Part shown: one piece after another, positions 1 to 9,152 of the stretch
How positions within the stretch are numbered: the stretch's first letter is position 1
Layout: each line of letters begins with the position of its first letter
Assembly: GCA_023150345.1 (NCBI GenBank)
Contig: JAKLLB010000009.1
Span: 12,129 to 72,033 of the forward strand
Source of the DNA: Aquabacterium sp.
GTDB taxonomy: Bacteria > Pseudomonadota > Gammaproteobacteria > Burkholderiales > Burkholderiaceae_C
Reading direction: 5' to 3'
DNA: 59,905 nucleotides
Translations under genes and position numbers: made by a program
The notes under the pieces: model-generated
Databases searched by the model: none
The model's input: only the letters and a program-made list of their open reading frames with translations
What the model was told of the DNA's origin: nothing

Positions 1-579
1 GCCGTCGAAGCTGACCGCGAACACGATCAGTGACGCCCGTCCCCATAGCATCTCGAGCACCAGCAGCACGAAACCGAAAATGGCCAAGGTACCGGTGCGC
101 CGGTCCCAGGCCAGGAGCGACTCGCCCAGATCGGGCCGCTCGCCGCGCTCCAGCCTCAAACTGGCCTGGTACAGGCCCAGGCACATGAACGGCCCCATCA
201 GGAGGAAGCCCGCGGACAACGCGAGCACCCACGCCGGGGCATGCTCGAAGACCTTGACCAGCGACCATCCCATCAGGAAGAAGCAGGTGCCGTAGAACAG
301 GCCCAGCCCCGGGCAGCGGCAGAAGTCGGCCCAACCCGCTGCCAGCCAGCGCAGCGGGTCGGTCAGGCGCAACGTGCGCAACTCCACCGCCAACGGCGCG
401 GGCGCGCGGCGTGTCACGGACTGGCCATTGCGCGGGTCGTCTTGTCCCGTGGCGCTGTTGTCGTTCACCGCAGGCGAAGAGAAGGGTGACGGGAAGGCGG
501 GCGCCGGAAACGGCGACGGGAACGGCGCCGGGAATGGCGACGGAAACGGTGCCGGGGTCGGAGCGCTCGTGTGTGACAT
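1..579 (-). CDS. DUF2189-type integral membrane protein, truncated by the window edge
   Basis: The reading frame enters from the left edge, so only the first 193 codons are present. Residues about 4-30 are a low-complexity Pro/Phe/Ser/Ala stretch made of repeated FPSP/FPAP units. A linker follows, then hydrophobic segments at roughly 75-120 and 165 onward (for example FYGTCFFLMGW and GFVLLVLEMLWG). The arrangement of a short tail and paired helices around LYQASLRLERGERP matches the DUF2189 family of membrane proteins of unknown function. The start is the ATG at 579; no convincing Shine-Dalgarno precedes it, so a later start is possible. It lies 93 bp downstream of the UbiB-like gene on the same strand. 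Family assignment is from memory of the pattern; function is unknown. Confidence 0.7.
   Translation of the reverse strand, partial: MSHTSAPTPAPFPSPFPAPFPSPFPAPAFPSPFSSPAVNDNSATGQDDPRNGQSVTRRAPAPLAVELRTLRLTDPLRWLAAGWADFCRCPGLGLFYGTCFFLMGWSLVKVFEHAPAWVLALSAGFLLMGPFMCLGLYQASLRLERGERPDLGESLLAWDRRTGTLAIFGFVLLVLEMLWGRASLIVFAVSFDG
506..553. repeat. Four tandem 12-bp units encoding a Pro/Phe-rich tail
   Basis: Four in-phase 12-bp units follow the pattern GGRAAYGGYGMC (506-517, 518-529, 530-541, 542-553), with a degenerate fifth unit at about 491-505. They lie inside the DUF2189 gene and, read on the minus strand, give alternating FPSP and FPAP tetrapeptides. The unit length is a multiple of three, so copy-number change would keep the frame. 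Confidence 0.85.
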
Positions 580-672
580 TGCGGACCAATGTACGGCGCA
601 GCACTTGTCCCACGACCCCGATGGGTCTTTCGTGGGTGCCGCCAGACGCACGAGCCGGCGCGCGACGAGTGG

Positions 673-2352
673 TCAGGGCCGCCGTCGCCCGCTCCACAGC
701 AGCCACAGTCCCCCGACGCCGGCGCCCACGAAGCCCAGCAGGCCGAATGCCGGCAGTCCGAACAGTTGCGGTCCGCCGCCCACCGTCATGACGATGGACG
801 AGCCGATGACCAGCGCTGCCACCACCAGTCCGACTGCGATCCGCTGCGCCGCGCGGTCGAGCTGGTCGGCCACCGCGCGCAGGTCGGTCACGTCGATCTG
901 CACCTGTATGCGGCCCTTGCGTGCGGTGCGCAACAGCCGGGCCAGATCACGCGGCAGTCCGCCGAGCAAGCCGGCCACCTGCCGTACGGCCTGCCAGCCC
1001 CGCTGGGCCAGCGCGCGCGGCTGATAGCGCTCGTGCAAGGCCTGGCGCAGCAGCGGCAGCGCCTCGGCGGCCATGTGGAACTCGGGGTCGAGGCTGCGCC
1101 CCAGGCCCTCCAGGGTCACGAAAACCTTGATCAGCAGGGCCAGGTCCGACGGCAGAGCCAGGTGATGGGCCCGCAAGATGGTGGTCACGTCACCCAGCAT
1201 CGAGGCCAGGCTGAGCTGCGCGAGCGGTACGCCGTGGTACTGGTCGACGAACGACTCGATGTCGGTGCGCAGCGCGTTGTCGTCGATCTCGTTGTCGTCG
1301 CCGGTCCACTCGAGCAGCACCTCGGCCACCGCGCCGGCATCTCGCTGTACCAGACCCAGCATCAGCATGAGGAGTTCGTCGCGGCGCTGCGGCATCACAC
1401 GGCCCACCATGCCGAAGTCGACGAATGCGATGCGGTTGCCAGGCAGGAAGAACAGGTTGCCGGGGTGCGGGTCGGCATGGAAGAAGCCGTCGTGCACGAC
1501 CATCTTCAGCACCGCGCTGGCACCGCGGCGGGCGATCAGGTGTCGATCGAGACCAGCCGCGTCGATGGCGGCCTGATCTTCGGCGGGCACCCCGCGTACG
1601 CGCTGCTGCACGTTCACGCGGCGGCTGGTGTGCGCCCAGACGACCCGCGGGATGATGATGTCCGTCTGGCCTTCGAAAGACGCGGCAATGCGTTCGGCGT
1701 GGCGGCACTCGCTGGCCAGGTCGAGCTCGCGCCTCAGCGAGCGGGCCAGTTGCCTGGCCAGTTCGATGGGCCGGTAGGGTCGCAGCTCGGGCCACTGCCG
1801 TTCGGCTGCGCCGGCCAGGCGTTCGAGCAGCCGCAGGTCGGCATCGATGGTGGCTTCGATCCCGGGGCGGCGGACCTTGACCACCACTTCGGTGCCGTCG
1901 GGCAGCGTGGCGGCATGAACCTGGGCAATCGATGCTGCCGCCAGCGGGGTGTCTTCCCAGTCGCGGAACACCTCCTCGGGCGGTGCGCCCAGGTCCTCGG
2001 TGAGCTGTGCCCGCAGCCGTTCGATGTCGACCGGTGGCGCGCTGCTGTGCAGCTTCTCGAGCTGGGCGATCCATTCGGGGCCAAGCAGGTCGGCGCGGCC
2101 GGCCATGATCTGACCCAGCTTCACGAAGGTGGGGCCGAGCTCCTCGAGTGCGCTTCGCAGTTGCTCCGGCGGGGTCAGCCGGGCCAGGTGCGCAGCGTGC
2201 TCGATGCGCAGTGCATGGCCGGCCTTGTCGAGCAGATCGGCCCAGCCCAGCCGGTGCACCATGTCGCCCAGGCCGTGCCGCACGAACACCGCGGCGATGT
2301 GCTGCAGTCGACCCAGATCGCGTGCGTTGAGCAGGGTCTGCAGGATCGGCAT
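673..2352 (-). CDS. ABC1/AarF/UbiB-family atypical kinase
   Basis: A 559-residue member of the ABC1/UbiB protein-kinase-like family, which supports ubiquinone biosynthesis at the membrane. Visible motifs are KLGQ (78-81) in the family-specific helix, the Ala-rich nucleotide loop AAASIAQVH (to 146), VVVKVRRP with the lysine at 159, HADPHPGN (292-299) and DFG (312-314). The last 60 residues hold two hydrophobic helices (IAVGLVVAALVIGSSIVM and FGLLGFVGAGVGGLWLLW), the usual membrane anchor. The ATG lies 4 bp after the lspA stop behind a GAGG-type ribosome site, so it is co-transcribed with lspA. The N terminus differs from classical UbiB, so it may be a paralogue; I leave the symbol open. Confidence 0.9.
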   Translation of the reverse strand: MPILQTLLNARDLGRLQHIAAVFVRHGLGDMVHRLGWADLLDKAGHALRIEHAAHLARLTPPEQLRSALEELGPTFVKLGQIMAGRADLLGPEWIAQLEKLHSSAPPVDIERLRAQLTEDLGAPPEEVFRDWEDTPLAAASIAQVHAATLPDGTEVVVKVRRPGIEATIDADLRLLERLAGAAERQWPELRPYRPIELARQLARSLRRELDLASECRHAERIAASFEGQTDIIIPRVVWAHTSRRVNVQQRVRGVPAEDQAAIDAAGLDRHLIARRGASAVLKMVVHDGFFHADPHPGNLFFLPGNRIAFVDFGMVGRVMPQRRDELLMLMLGLVQRDAGAVAEVLLEWTGDDNEIDDNALRTDIESFVDQYHGVPLAQLSLASMLGDVTTILRAHHLALPSDLALLIKVFVTLEGLGRSLDPEFHMAAEALPLLRQALHERYQPRALAQRGWQAVRQVAGLLGGLPRDLARLLRTARKGRIQVQIDVTDLRAVADQLDRAAQRIAVGLVVAALVIGSSIVMTVGGGPQLFGLPAFGLLGFVGAGVGGLWLLWSGRRRP

Positions 2353-2356
2353 GGCC

Positions 2357-2878
2357 TCATCCTCGGCGCACGCGCCTCACTTCGTCAAGCACCAGGCAGA
2401 TCGCGCCCAGCGTGATGGCGCTGTCGGCCAGGTTGAACGCCGGGAAATGGCCTCCGTGGAACACCGGTGCCAGCCAACTCCAGTGAAACTGCAGGAAGTC
2501 GACCACGTAGCCATGAACGAGGCGGTCGATGACGTTGCCCACCGCCCCACCGAGGATCATGGACACGGCGAAGCAGAACAGCCGCTGGCCCGGGTGCGCG
2601 CGCAGCATCCAGATGATGAAGCCCGAGGCTGCCGCGCCCAGGCCGACGAAGAACCATCGCTGCCAGCCCGAGGCATCGTGGAGAAAGGAGAACGCCGCGC
2701 CGGTGTTGTGTGCGCGCACCAGGTTGAAGTAGGAGGTGACCACACGGCTGTCGCCCAGGCGGAACTCGCCCAGCACCAGTACCTTGGTGAACTGGTCCAG
2801 CAGCACCACGGCGAATGCCAGGCCCAGCCACAGGGCCAGGCCCGGGGCTGCACCGGCCCTTCCGGAGCGGCCGGCCAC
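2357..2878 (-). CDS. lspA: Lipoprotein signal peptidase (signal peptidase II)
   Basis: An inner-membrane aspartic protease that removes signal peptides from prolipoproteins. Four hydrophobic segments are visible, and the catalytic aspartates sit in GNVIDR (D118) and FNLADSAI (D152). Another family motif is [16 protein letters not shown] place the start at GTG 2878, 4 bp past the ileS stop, giving 173 residues, close to the family norm of about 165. An ATG at 3007 would add 43 non-homologous residues read inside ileS. The order ileS-lspA is conserved in proteobacteria, and the UbiB-like gene follows after 4 bp. Confidence 0.95.
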   Translation of the reverse strand: MAGRSGRAGAAPGLALWLGLAFAVVLLDQFTKVLVLGEFRLGDSRVVTSYFNLVRAHNTGAAFSFLHDASGWQRWFFVGLGAAASGFIIWMLRAHPGQRLFCFAVSMILGGAVGNVIDRLVHGYVVDFLQFHWSWLAPVFHGGHFPAFNLADSAITLGAICLVLDEVRRVRRG

Positions 2879-2882
2879 GTCG

Positions 2883-5735
2883 TCAGGCCACGGCGCGGGC
2901 TTCGCCCGTGCCGTGCAGGTTGGACGTGCAGCGTCCGCAAAGCCCCGGGTGGGCGCTGTCGTGGCCGACGTCGTCGCGCCAGTGCCAGCAGCGTTCGCAC
3001 TTGGCATGTGGGGAGGGAACCACCTGCACGGCGAGCACGTCGCCGGTCTGCAGTGTGACCGCCGACGTGATCAGCACGAACTTCAGATCGTCGCCCAGCG
3101 ATGCCAGCAGTGTGTGGATCTCGGGTGGTGCCGTCAGTGTCACCTGCGCCTGCAGCGACGAACCCACCGCACCGTCCTTGCGCACGGTCTCGATCGCCTT
3201 GTTGACGGCCTCGCGGACCTCGCGGACTTGCGCCCACTTGGCCAGCAGGCCTTCGTCGGGCGTCTCGAGCTTCCAGTACTTCTCGACGAAGATGCTGCGG
3301 CCGGTGCCGCCGAAAATGGCCCAGGCTTCCTCGGCGGTGAAGCTCAGGAACGGTGCCATCCAGCGCAGCATCGCGTGCGTGAGATGCCACAGCGCTGTCT
3401 GCGCACTGCGCCGCGCGACGCTCTTCGCGGCGGTGGTGTAGAGCCGGTCCTTGAGCACGTCCAGGTAGAAGGCGCCCAAGTCCTCGGAGCAGAACACCTG
3501 CAGCTTGGCCACCACGGGGTGGAACTCGTAGCCATGGAAGTGCGTCAGCACCTCGGCCTGGAATTCGGCGGCGCGCGCCATTGCCCAGCGGTCGATCTCG
3601 AGCATCTGCGTGGGTGCCACGGCATCGGTGCGCGGGTCGAAGTCGCTCACGTTGGCCAGCAGGAAGCGCAGCGTGTTGCGGATGCGGCGGTAGGCATCGA
3701 CCACCCGCGCCAGGATCTTGTCGTCGCCGGCGATGTCGCCCGAGTAGTCGCTGGCGGCCACCCACAGGCGGATGATCTCGGCGCCCATGGACGAGCTCAC
3801 CTTCTGCGGCTCGATGCCGTTGCCCAGGCTCTTGCTCATCTTCCGGCCCTGGCTGTCGACGGTGAAGCCGTGCGTGAGCAGACCGCGGTAGGGCGCCCGG
3901 CCCTGCAGCGCGCAGGCCAGCAGCAGCGAGCTGTGGAACCAGCCGCGGTGCTGGTCGTGGCCCTCGAGGTACAGATCGGCCTCGGGGCCACTGTCGTGGT
4001 GCCCCAGCACGCCTTCGGCCTGCGCATGGGTGCCGCGCAGCACATGCCAGAAGGTCGAGCCGGAGTCGAACCAGACCTCAAGGATGTCGCTGCTCTTGGT
4101 GTAGTGCGCGGCGTCGGCGGCGCCGAGGATCTCCTCAGCGGTGACGCGGCTCCACGCCTCGATGCCGCCGCGCTCGACGATGCTGGCAGCCTGATCGAGG
4201 ATGTCCATGGTGCGCGGGTGCAGCTCACCCGTGTCCTTGTGCAGGAAGAACGGCAGCGGCACGCCCCAGCTGCGCTGGCGGCTGATGCACCAGTCGGGCC
4301 GGTTCGCGATCATGTCGCGCAGGCGGGCACGGCCGTTCTCGGGGAAGAAGCTGGTGTCTTCGATGGCCTGCAGCGCCATCTGGCGCAGCGTCTGCGCTGC
4401 CTTGTCCTTGGTGAACACGCCTTCGCCGTCATCCATGCGGATGAACCACTGCGCTGCGGCACGGTAGATCACCGGGCTCTTGTGGCGCCAGCAGTGCGGG
4501 TAGCTGTGCGTGATGCCCTCGGTGGCCAGCAGGCGGCCGGCGGCACGCAGTGCCTCGATGATCACCGGCACCGCCTTCCAGATGCCCTGGCCGCCGAACA
4601 GCGGGAAATCGGCGGCGTAGGCACCGTTGCCCTGCACCGGGTTCAGGATCTGGTCGTAGGCCATGCCGTGCGCCACGCAGGACTGGAAGTCGTCCAGGCC
4701 ATAGGCCGGCGAGGAGTGCACGATGCCGGTGCCGTCCTCAGCCGTGGCGTAGTCGGCCAGGTAGACCGGGCTCGTGCGGTCGTAGCCGGGGTCGACATGG
4801 GCCAGCGGGTGCCGGAAGGCGATGCCGCCCAGTCGCTCGCCCAGCGTGGTCGCGATCACGGTGCCTGCCAGGCCGTAGCGCTCCAGGCAACGTTCCACCA
4901 GCGTGGCCGCCAGCACCAGCAGGCCGCGCGGCGTGTCCACCAATGCGTACTCCAGCGCCGGATTGAGGTTGAGTGCCTGGTTGGCCGGGATGGTCCAGGC
5001 GGTGGTGGTCCAGATGACCGCGTAGGCGTCTTTCGTGAGTGGGACGGTGCCGAAGGCGGCGGCCAGCTTGTCGGGCTCGGCACAGGCAAAGGCCACGTCC
5101 AGCGTCTGGCTCTTCTTGTCGGCATACTCGATCTCGAACTCCGCCAGCGAACTGCCGCAGTCGAAACACCAGTACACGGGCTTGAGGCCGCGGTAGACGA
5201 AGCCACGTTCGATCACGCGCTTGAAGGCACGGATCTCGCCCGCCTCGTTGGCGTAGTCCATGGTGCGATAGGGTCGGTCCCAGTCGCCCAGCACGCCCAG
5301 CCGCTTGAAGTCGGCCATCTGCAGCGCAATCTGCTCGGTGGCGTAGGCGCGGCTCCTGGCCTGCATGTCGTCGCGCGAGAGGTGGCGCCCGTGCGCTTTC
5401 TCGATGGCGTTCTCGATGGGCAGGCCGTGGCAGTCCCATCCCGGCACGTACTGGGCGTCGAAGCCGGCCAGCTGTCGAGCCTTGACGATCATGTCCTTGA
5501 GCACCTTGTTGACGGCGTGACCCATGTGGATCTGGCCGTTGGCGTAGGGCGGGCCATCGTGCAGGATGAACTTCGGTGCGTTGCAGCGCGCCGCGCGCAG
5601 TTGGCGATAGACGCCCTGCTCGTCCCACTGCTTGACCCAGGCCGGCTCACGCTTGGCCAGGTCGCCACGCATGGGAAATGGGGTGTCGGGCAGGTTGAGG
5701 GTGCTGCGGTAGTCCGGGGTGCTCGAATCGGTCAT
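2883..5735 (-). CDS. ileS: Isoleucyl-tRNA synthetase
   Basis: A class I aminoacyl-tRNA synthetase that charges tRNA-Ile, 950 residues (E. coli 938). The HIGH signature appears as HMGH at 70-73 in [12 protein letters not shown], and KMSKS is at 632-636. The central CP1 editing domain is present ([16 protein letters not shown]). The C-terminal zinc finger has C913, C916, C933 and C936, as in the bacterial form with a complete C terminus. The ATG at 5735 gives [20 protein letters not shown], the expected N terminus. It lies 248 bp downstream of ribF and 4 bp upstream of lspA. The 5736-5983 gap shows no gene, and I see no clear promoter in it. Confidence 0.98.
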   Translation of the reverse strand: MTDSSTPDYRSTLNLPDTPFPMRGDLAKREPAWVKQWDEQGVYRQLRAARCNAPKFILHDGPPYANGQIHMGHAVNKVLKDMIVKARQLAGFDAQYVPGWDCHGLPIENAIEKAHGRHLSRDDMQARSRAYATEQIALQMADFKRLGVLGDWDRPYRTMDYANEAGEIRAFKRVIERGFVYRGLKPVYWCFDCGSSLAEFEIEYADKKSQTLDVAFACAEPDKLAAAFGTVPLTKDAYAVIWTTTAWTIPANQALNLNPALEYALVDTPRGLLVLAATLVERCLERYGLAGTVIATTLGERLGGIAFRHPLAHVDPGYDRTSPVYLADYATAEDGTGIVHSSPAYGLDDFQSCVAHGMAYDQILNPVQGNGAYAADFPLFGGQGIWKAVPVIIEALRAAGRLLATEGITHSYPHCWRHKSPVIYRAAAQWFIRMDDGEGVFTKDKAAQTLRQMALQAIEDTSFFPENGRARLRDMIANRPDWCISRQRSWGVPLPFFLHKDTGELHPRTMDILDQAASIVERGGIEAWSRVTAEEILGAADAAHYTKSSDILEVWFDSGSTFWHVLRGTHAQAEGVLGHHDSGPEADLYLEGHDQHRGWFHSSLLLACALQGRAPYRGLLTHGFTVDSQGRKMSKSLGNGIEPQKVSSSMGAEIIRLWVAASDYSGDIAGDDKILARVVDAYRRIRNTLRFLLANVSDFDPRTDAVAPTQMLEIDRWAMARAAEFQAEVLTHFHGYEFHPVVAKLQVFCSEDLGAFYLDVLKDRLYTTAAKSVARRSAQTALWHLTHAMLRWMAPFLSFTAEEAWAIFGGTGRSIFVEKYWKLETPDEGLLAKWAQVREVREAVNKAIETVRKDGAVGSSLQAQVTLTAPPEIHTLLASLGDDLKFVLITSAVTLQTGDVLAVQVVPSPHAKCERCWHWRDDVGHDSAHPGLCGRCTSNLHGTGEARAVA

Positions 5736-5983
5736 GGCCTGTCGCGCCGGTAGGGATTCGGCGCGCTCGTCCGGTGGGAAGAGGGGTGCAGCGGCATGCG
5801 CACGACGCCGCGGCGGCTGGCAGATCAGACGAAGGAGCGCTGAATTCGGTCGCGCGTGGTCTGGCGCCGCGTGGCGACAAATCCACGCAGGCCATCGACC
5901 TTGACTCTGAATGCGCCCGATGCCATGGGGCCGATTCTACCGAAGCCGTCGCGCCCGGCACATCCGGCCGGTCGCGCGGCGGC

Positions 5984-6949
5984 TCACATCCTGGCGCGAA
6001 ACCAGGCCCGCGCCGCGGCGGTGTCCTGCGCGATGCCGTCGCGCAGGGCATCGAGCGACGGGTACCGCCGTTCATCGTGGAGCTTGTGCAGCAACTCGAC
6101 CGTGATCACCCGGCCATAAGCGGCTTCGGCGTCGAGCTGCAACGGCCACTCGAGACAGTGCGTCTCCAGCAGTACCCGGCCGGCGTCCTCGACCGTCGGC
6201 CGAACGCCCAGGCTGGCCACGGCGGCCAGCGGCGAGGGGGTGAGGCCGCGGACCCGCGCCACGAAGATGCCCATCGCCGCCGGCCGGTGGTGGGCAAAGC
6301 GCAGGTTGAGCGTGCGAAAGCCCAGTTCGCGCCCGAGCTTGCGACCGTGCAGGACATGGCCGCTGATGCTGTAGGGCCGGCCAAGCAAGGCGCCGGTGCG
6401 CGCCATGTCGCCGGCAGCCAGCGCCTCGCGCACCGCCGAGCTCGACACGCGCAGCCCGTGCACCTCGTAGCTCATCATCCGCGCGACGTCGAAGCCCAGC
6501 GCCGACCCTGCCGCGTCGAGCATGGCGTAGTCGCCGGCACGGCGTGCGCCAAAGCGGAAGTCGTCGCCAACCAGCACGTAGCGCGCGCCCAGGCCGCGCA
6601 TCAGCACATCCTCGATGAAGGCCTGGGGCAACTGCGCGGCGAAGCGCTCATCGAAGCGCAGCACCACGACCTGGTCGACGCCGCATCTCTCGAGCTCTGA
6701 GAGCTTGTCGCGCAGCGTGGCGATTCGTGCCGGGGGCGGGCCGCCGACGCCGCGCGCGGCGAAGTAGTCGCGCGGATGCGGCTCGAATGTCATCACGCAA
6801 CTGGCCAGGCCGCGGTGGCGGGCCTCGTTGGTCAGCAGCGCCAGCATGGCTTGGTGCCCGCGGTGCACCCCATCGAAATTGCCGATGGTCAGCGCGCAGG
6901 TCGGTGCCAGCCCGGGATGGTGGAAGCCGCGAAACACCTGCATGGGCAT
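5984..6949 (-). CDS. ribF: Bifunctional riboflavin kinase / FAD synthetase
   Basis: Phosphorylates riboflavin to FMN, then adenylates FMN to FAD. The N-terminal nucleotidyltransferase domain shows TIGNFDGVHRGH (21-32); the C-terminal flavokinase domain begins near GRPYSISGHVLHGRKLG. The usual G-x-PTANL element reads GFRTLNL, keeping T and N but replacing Pro and Ala. I chose ATG 6949 because GAGGA lies 5 bases upstream and the rsuA stop is only 8 bp away; 321 residues, normal for RibF. An upstream in-frame ATG at 6997 would overlap rsuA. The ribF-ileS-lspA order is typical of beta- and gamma-proteobacteria. Confidence 0.95.
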   Translation of the reverse strand: MPMQVFRGFHHPGLAPTCALTIGNFDGVHRGHQAMLALLTNEARHRGLASCVMTFEPHPRDYFAARGVGGPPPARIATLRDKLSELERCGVDQVVVLRFDERFAAQLPQAFIEDVLMRGLGARYVLVGDDFRFGARRAGDYAMLDAAGSALGFDVARMMSYEVHGLRVSSSAVREALAAGDMARTGALLGRPYSISGHVLHGRKLGRELGFRTLNLRFAHHRPAAMGIFVARVRGLTPSPLAAVASLGVRPTVEDAGRVLLETHCLEWPLQLDAEAAYGRVITVELLHKLHDERRYPSLDALRDGIAQDTAAARAWFRARM

Positions 6950-6957
6950 GATTATCC

Positions 6958-7656
6958 TCAGCCGGTGATCACGCGCGGATCGTCGATCCAGCGCCACTGG
7001 CCTGGTGCCAGGTCAGGCGGCAGGGTCAGCGCGCCGAACGCGCTGCGGTGCAGGCTGACCACATGGTTGCCCACGGCCGCCACCATGCGTTTGACCTGAT
7101 GGTACTTGCCTTGCACCAGTGTCAGCCGAAGCGCCTGCTCCCCCGTGGCCTCGCAGGCTGCCGCGGCGACCGGCCGCGGGTCATCGTCCAGCGTCACCCC
7201 GGCGAGCAACTGCCGCAGTTGTCGGGGCTCGACCGCGCGCGCCGTGCGGACCTCGTAGACCTTGGGCACGTGGTGCTTGGGCGAGGTGAGGCGGTGCAGC
7301 AGCGCGCCGTCGTCCGTGAGCAGCAACAGGCCCGTGGTGTCCTGGTCGAGCCGGCCCACGGGCTGCAGGCCGCGCCTTCGCAGCGGCGGCGGCAGCAGGA
7401 GCATCACGCTGGGCCAGGCCGACGGCTTCTGCGAGCACTCGTAGCCCACGGGCTTGTGCAGCATCACCAGTGCCTTGGCGTGATAGGTCCAGGTGACCCC
7501 GTCGACGTCGAACTCGAGCCGATCCGGCCGCACCCGGTGTCCCGGGTCGCCGACCACTGTGCCGTCGATCCGCACATGCCCCTGTGCGACCAGCCCGGCG
7601 CATTCGCGGCGGGTGCCGAAGCCCTGGCTGAACAGCAGTTGTTCGACGGTGATCAT
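6958..7656 (-). CDS. rsuA: RsuA-type 16S rRNA pseudouridine synthase
   Basis: Makes pseudouridine (position 516 in E. coli) in 16S rRNA. The 232-residue protein has an S4-like N terminus (residues 1-50) and the catalytic motif [17 protein letters not shown] with the nucleophilic aspartate in RLD. It also has [16 protein letters not shown] and [22 protein letters not shown], which match RsuA closely (E. coli [20 protein letters not shown]) and separate it from RluB/E/F. It lies 48 bp after the cytochrome gene and just upstream of ribF, on the same strand. Confidence 0.88.
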   Translation of the reverse strand: [232 protein letters not shown]

Positions 7657-7704
7657 GGCAGCGGCCGCGCGTGGCGCCCTTTGCCCAGGGTGCGGCCTTC
7701 GCGA

Positions 7705-8091
7705 TCAGGGTTCACGACGCAATGCCATCAGGTAGTCGAGCAGCTGCTCGTGCTCGCGGGGATCGGGTGCGTGGTGGATCGGCAGCAGTGTTCTCAATCG
7801 CTCACGCAGGGTGTCGGGCGTACCCAGGGTGGGCAGCAGTTCCGTCATCCGCGCAATGCTGTGGCACTGGATGCAGCGGCGCGCGTAGATGTCGGCGCCA
7901 TCGCGCCCCTGCGCGGCTCCGGCCCATGCCACCCCGAGCAGAAGCACGGCGACCCAGGCGTGCAGGCTTGCGCTGCGGCCGCAGACCGGGACCCCGGGAC
8001 GCCGACGGATCGCGTGCCGACTGCGCGTGCCTGCGGAGTGCCGGCGGGCGCTTCGCCGCGCATCGTGGGTGTGCAATGTGAAGCGGGTCAT
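7705..8091 (-). CDS. Small c-type cytochrome, membrane-anchored or exported
   Basis: A 128-residue protein with one haem-binding CxxCH motif, CIQCHS, about 30 residues after a hydrophobic segment (WVAVLLLGVAWAGAAQ). That segment may be an uncleaved anchor or a signal peptide after an unusually long, Arg/His-rich leader of about 40 residues. The C-terminal part (TLRERLRTLLPIHH, then EHEQLLDYLMAL) resembles class I cytochrome c helices, but I see no clear distal Met ligand beyond the M of YLMAL. The ATG at 8091 overlaps the stop of the upstream peptidase gene (ATGA), indicating translational coupling. Redox partner unknown. Confidence 0.8.
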   Translation of the reverse strand: MTRFTLHTHDARRSARRHSAGTRSRHAIRRRPGVPVCGRSASLHAWVAVLLLGVAWAGAAQGRDGADIYARRCIQCHSIARMTELLPTLGTPDTLRERLRTLLPIHHAPDPREHEQLLDYLMALRREP

Positions 8092-9068
8092 GCCCAGCCC
8101 TGATCGCGAGCGCTGGGCAGGCCCAGCGCGGGCAGGCCTTCGGCCGCGCGCACGGCATTGAGGACGGCGCGCATGCACACTTCGGCGGCCAATGCCCCGA
8201 TGGTGGTCAGGTCGCCGACGACACCGCTGCCGCCGGTGGCCAGTGCGAACAGGGTGTCGCCGTCGGCCGGCGAGTGCACCGGCTGGATGCAGCGTGCCAG
8301 GCCGTCGTGTGCCATCGTGGCCATCTTGGCGGCCTGGGCCTTGGTCAGGGCCGCGTCGGTGGCGACCACGCCGATGGTGGTGGACATGCCATTGAGCATG
8401 CGCTCGGGCAGGCGGCCGCTGCGGATCGACTGCATGATGTCCAGCGGCTTCGATCCGCCGTCATCGCGAGCCCCGGCCACGACGCGGCCACTGGCGGGGT
8501 CGACCACGTCGCCGACCGCATTGACCGCCACCAGCGCCGCGACCGTGACCGCGCCCACCTTCAGCGAGGCGCTTCCAATGCCGCCCTTCATGGCCCTTTC
8601 GGGGCCAAGCAGTTTGCCCACGGTGGCGCCTGTCCCGGCACCGACACTGCCCTGGGTGACGGGGGCCGCGGTCGCGGCATCGCACGCCGCGTAGCCGGAT
8701 GCGCAGTCGGGTCGTATGGTGGCGTCACCGACCCACAGGTCGAACAGCACGGCCGCCGGCACGATGGGTACGCGGGCCGGCCCCACAGCCACCCCGAATC
8801 CGCGTTCATCGAGCCAGCGCATCACGCCGTCCGCCGCGGCCAGTCCGAACGCGCTGCCACCGGTCAGCAGCAGCGCGTGCACCTGTTCGACCACATTGCG
8901 CGGGTCGAGCAAGTCGGTCTCGCGCGTGCCCGGCGCCGCCCCGCGAACATCGACACCGGCCACCACACCCTGCCCGCACAGCACGACCGTGCAGCCGGTG
9001 GGTCGCCGGGTATCGGTGTGGTGGCCCACCTTCAGGCCATTGATGTCGGTGAGGCTTCCAGGAAACAT
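8088..9068 (-). CDS. P1-family (DmpA/NylC-like, S58) peptidase
   Basis: Members of this N-terminal-nucleophile family are self-cleaving aminopeptidases or amide hydrolases. Visible family elements are ITDV-like LTDINGLKVGHH at the N terminus, GGSAFGLAAADGVMRWLDE, the glycine-rich GSVGAGTGATVGK and ATDAALTKAQAAKMA. Near the C terminus is DGDTLFALATGG, whose Thr is the likely autoproteolytic nucleophile by analogy with NylC. The start at 9068 gives MFPGSLTDINGL; an in-frame ATG at 9131 would add 21 residues without homology. The 3' end overlaps the cytochrome start by four bases. Substrate unknown. Confidence 0.88.
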   Translation of the reverse strand: MFPGSLTDINGLKVGHHTDTRRPTGCTVVLCGQGVVAGVDVRGAAPGTRETDLLDPRNVVEQVHALLLTGGSAFGLAAADGVMRWLDERGFGVAVGPARVPIVPAAVLFDLWVGDATIRPDCASGYAACDAATAAPVTQGSVGAGTGATVGKLLGPERAMKGGIGSASLKVGAVTVAALVAVNAVGDVVDPASGRVVAGARDDGGSKPLDIMQSIRSGRLPERMLNGMSTTIGVVATDAALTKAQAAKMATMAHDGLARCIQPVHSPADGDTLFALATGGSGVVGDLTTIGALAAEVCMRAVLNAVRAAEGLPALGLPSARDQGWA

Positions 9069-9152
9069 GCGTGGCAGGTGCGTCGCGTTGGTCGGGCGCA
9101 GCGTAACACCGCGTTGAAGGGCTCGGCCCATGGGGTGCGAGACAATGCCCGT

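Noticed and set aside
506-553. CRISPR-like or regulatory repeat
   Set aside because: The units are contiguous, have no spacers, and are in coding phase.
2879-3007. Longer lspA start at ATG 3007
   Set aside because: It would read 43 residues inside ileS without homology; GTG 2878 gives the family length.
2736-5753. 1005-codon open frame antisense to ileS
   Set aside because: Its sequence is Val/Gln/His/Arg-rich without any domain, and it exactly shadows a clear IleRS. Long antisense frames are expected at this GC content.
5736-5983. Small gene or RNA in the ribF-ileS gap
   Set aside because: Short frames here have no ribosome site or recognisable sequence, and I see no terminator or conserved fold.
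6950-6997. FMN riboswitch upstream of ribF
   Set aside because: Only 8 bp separate rsuA and ribF, so there is no room for one.
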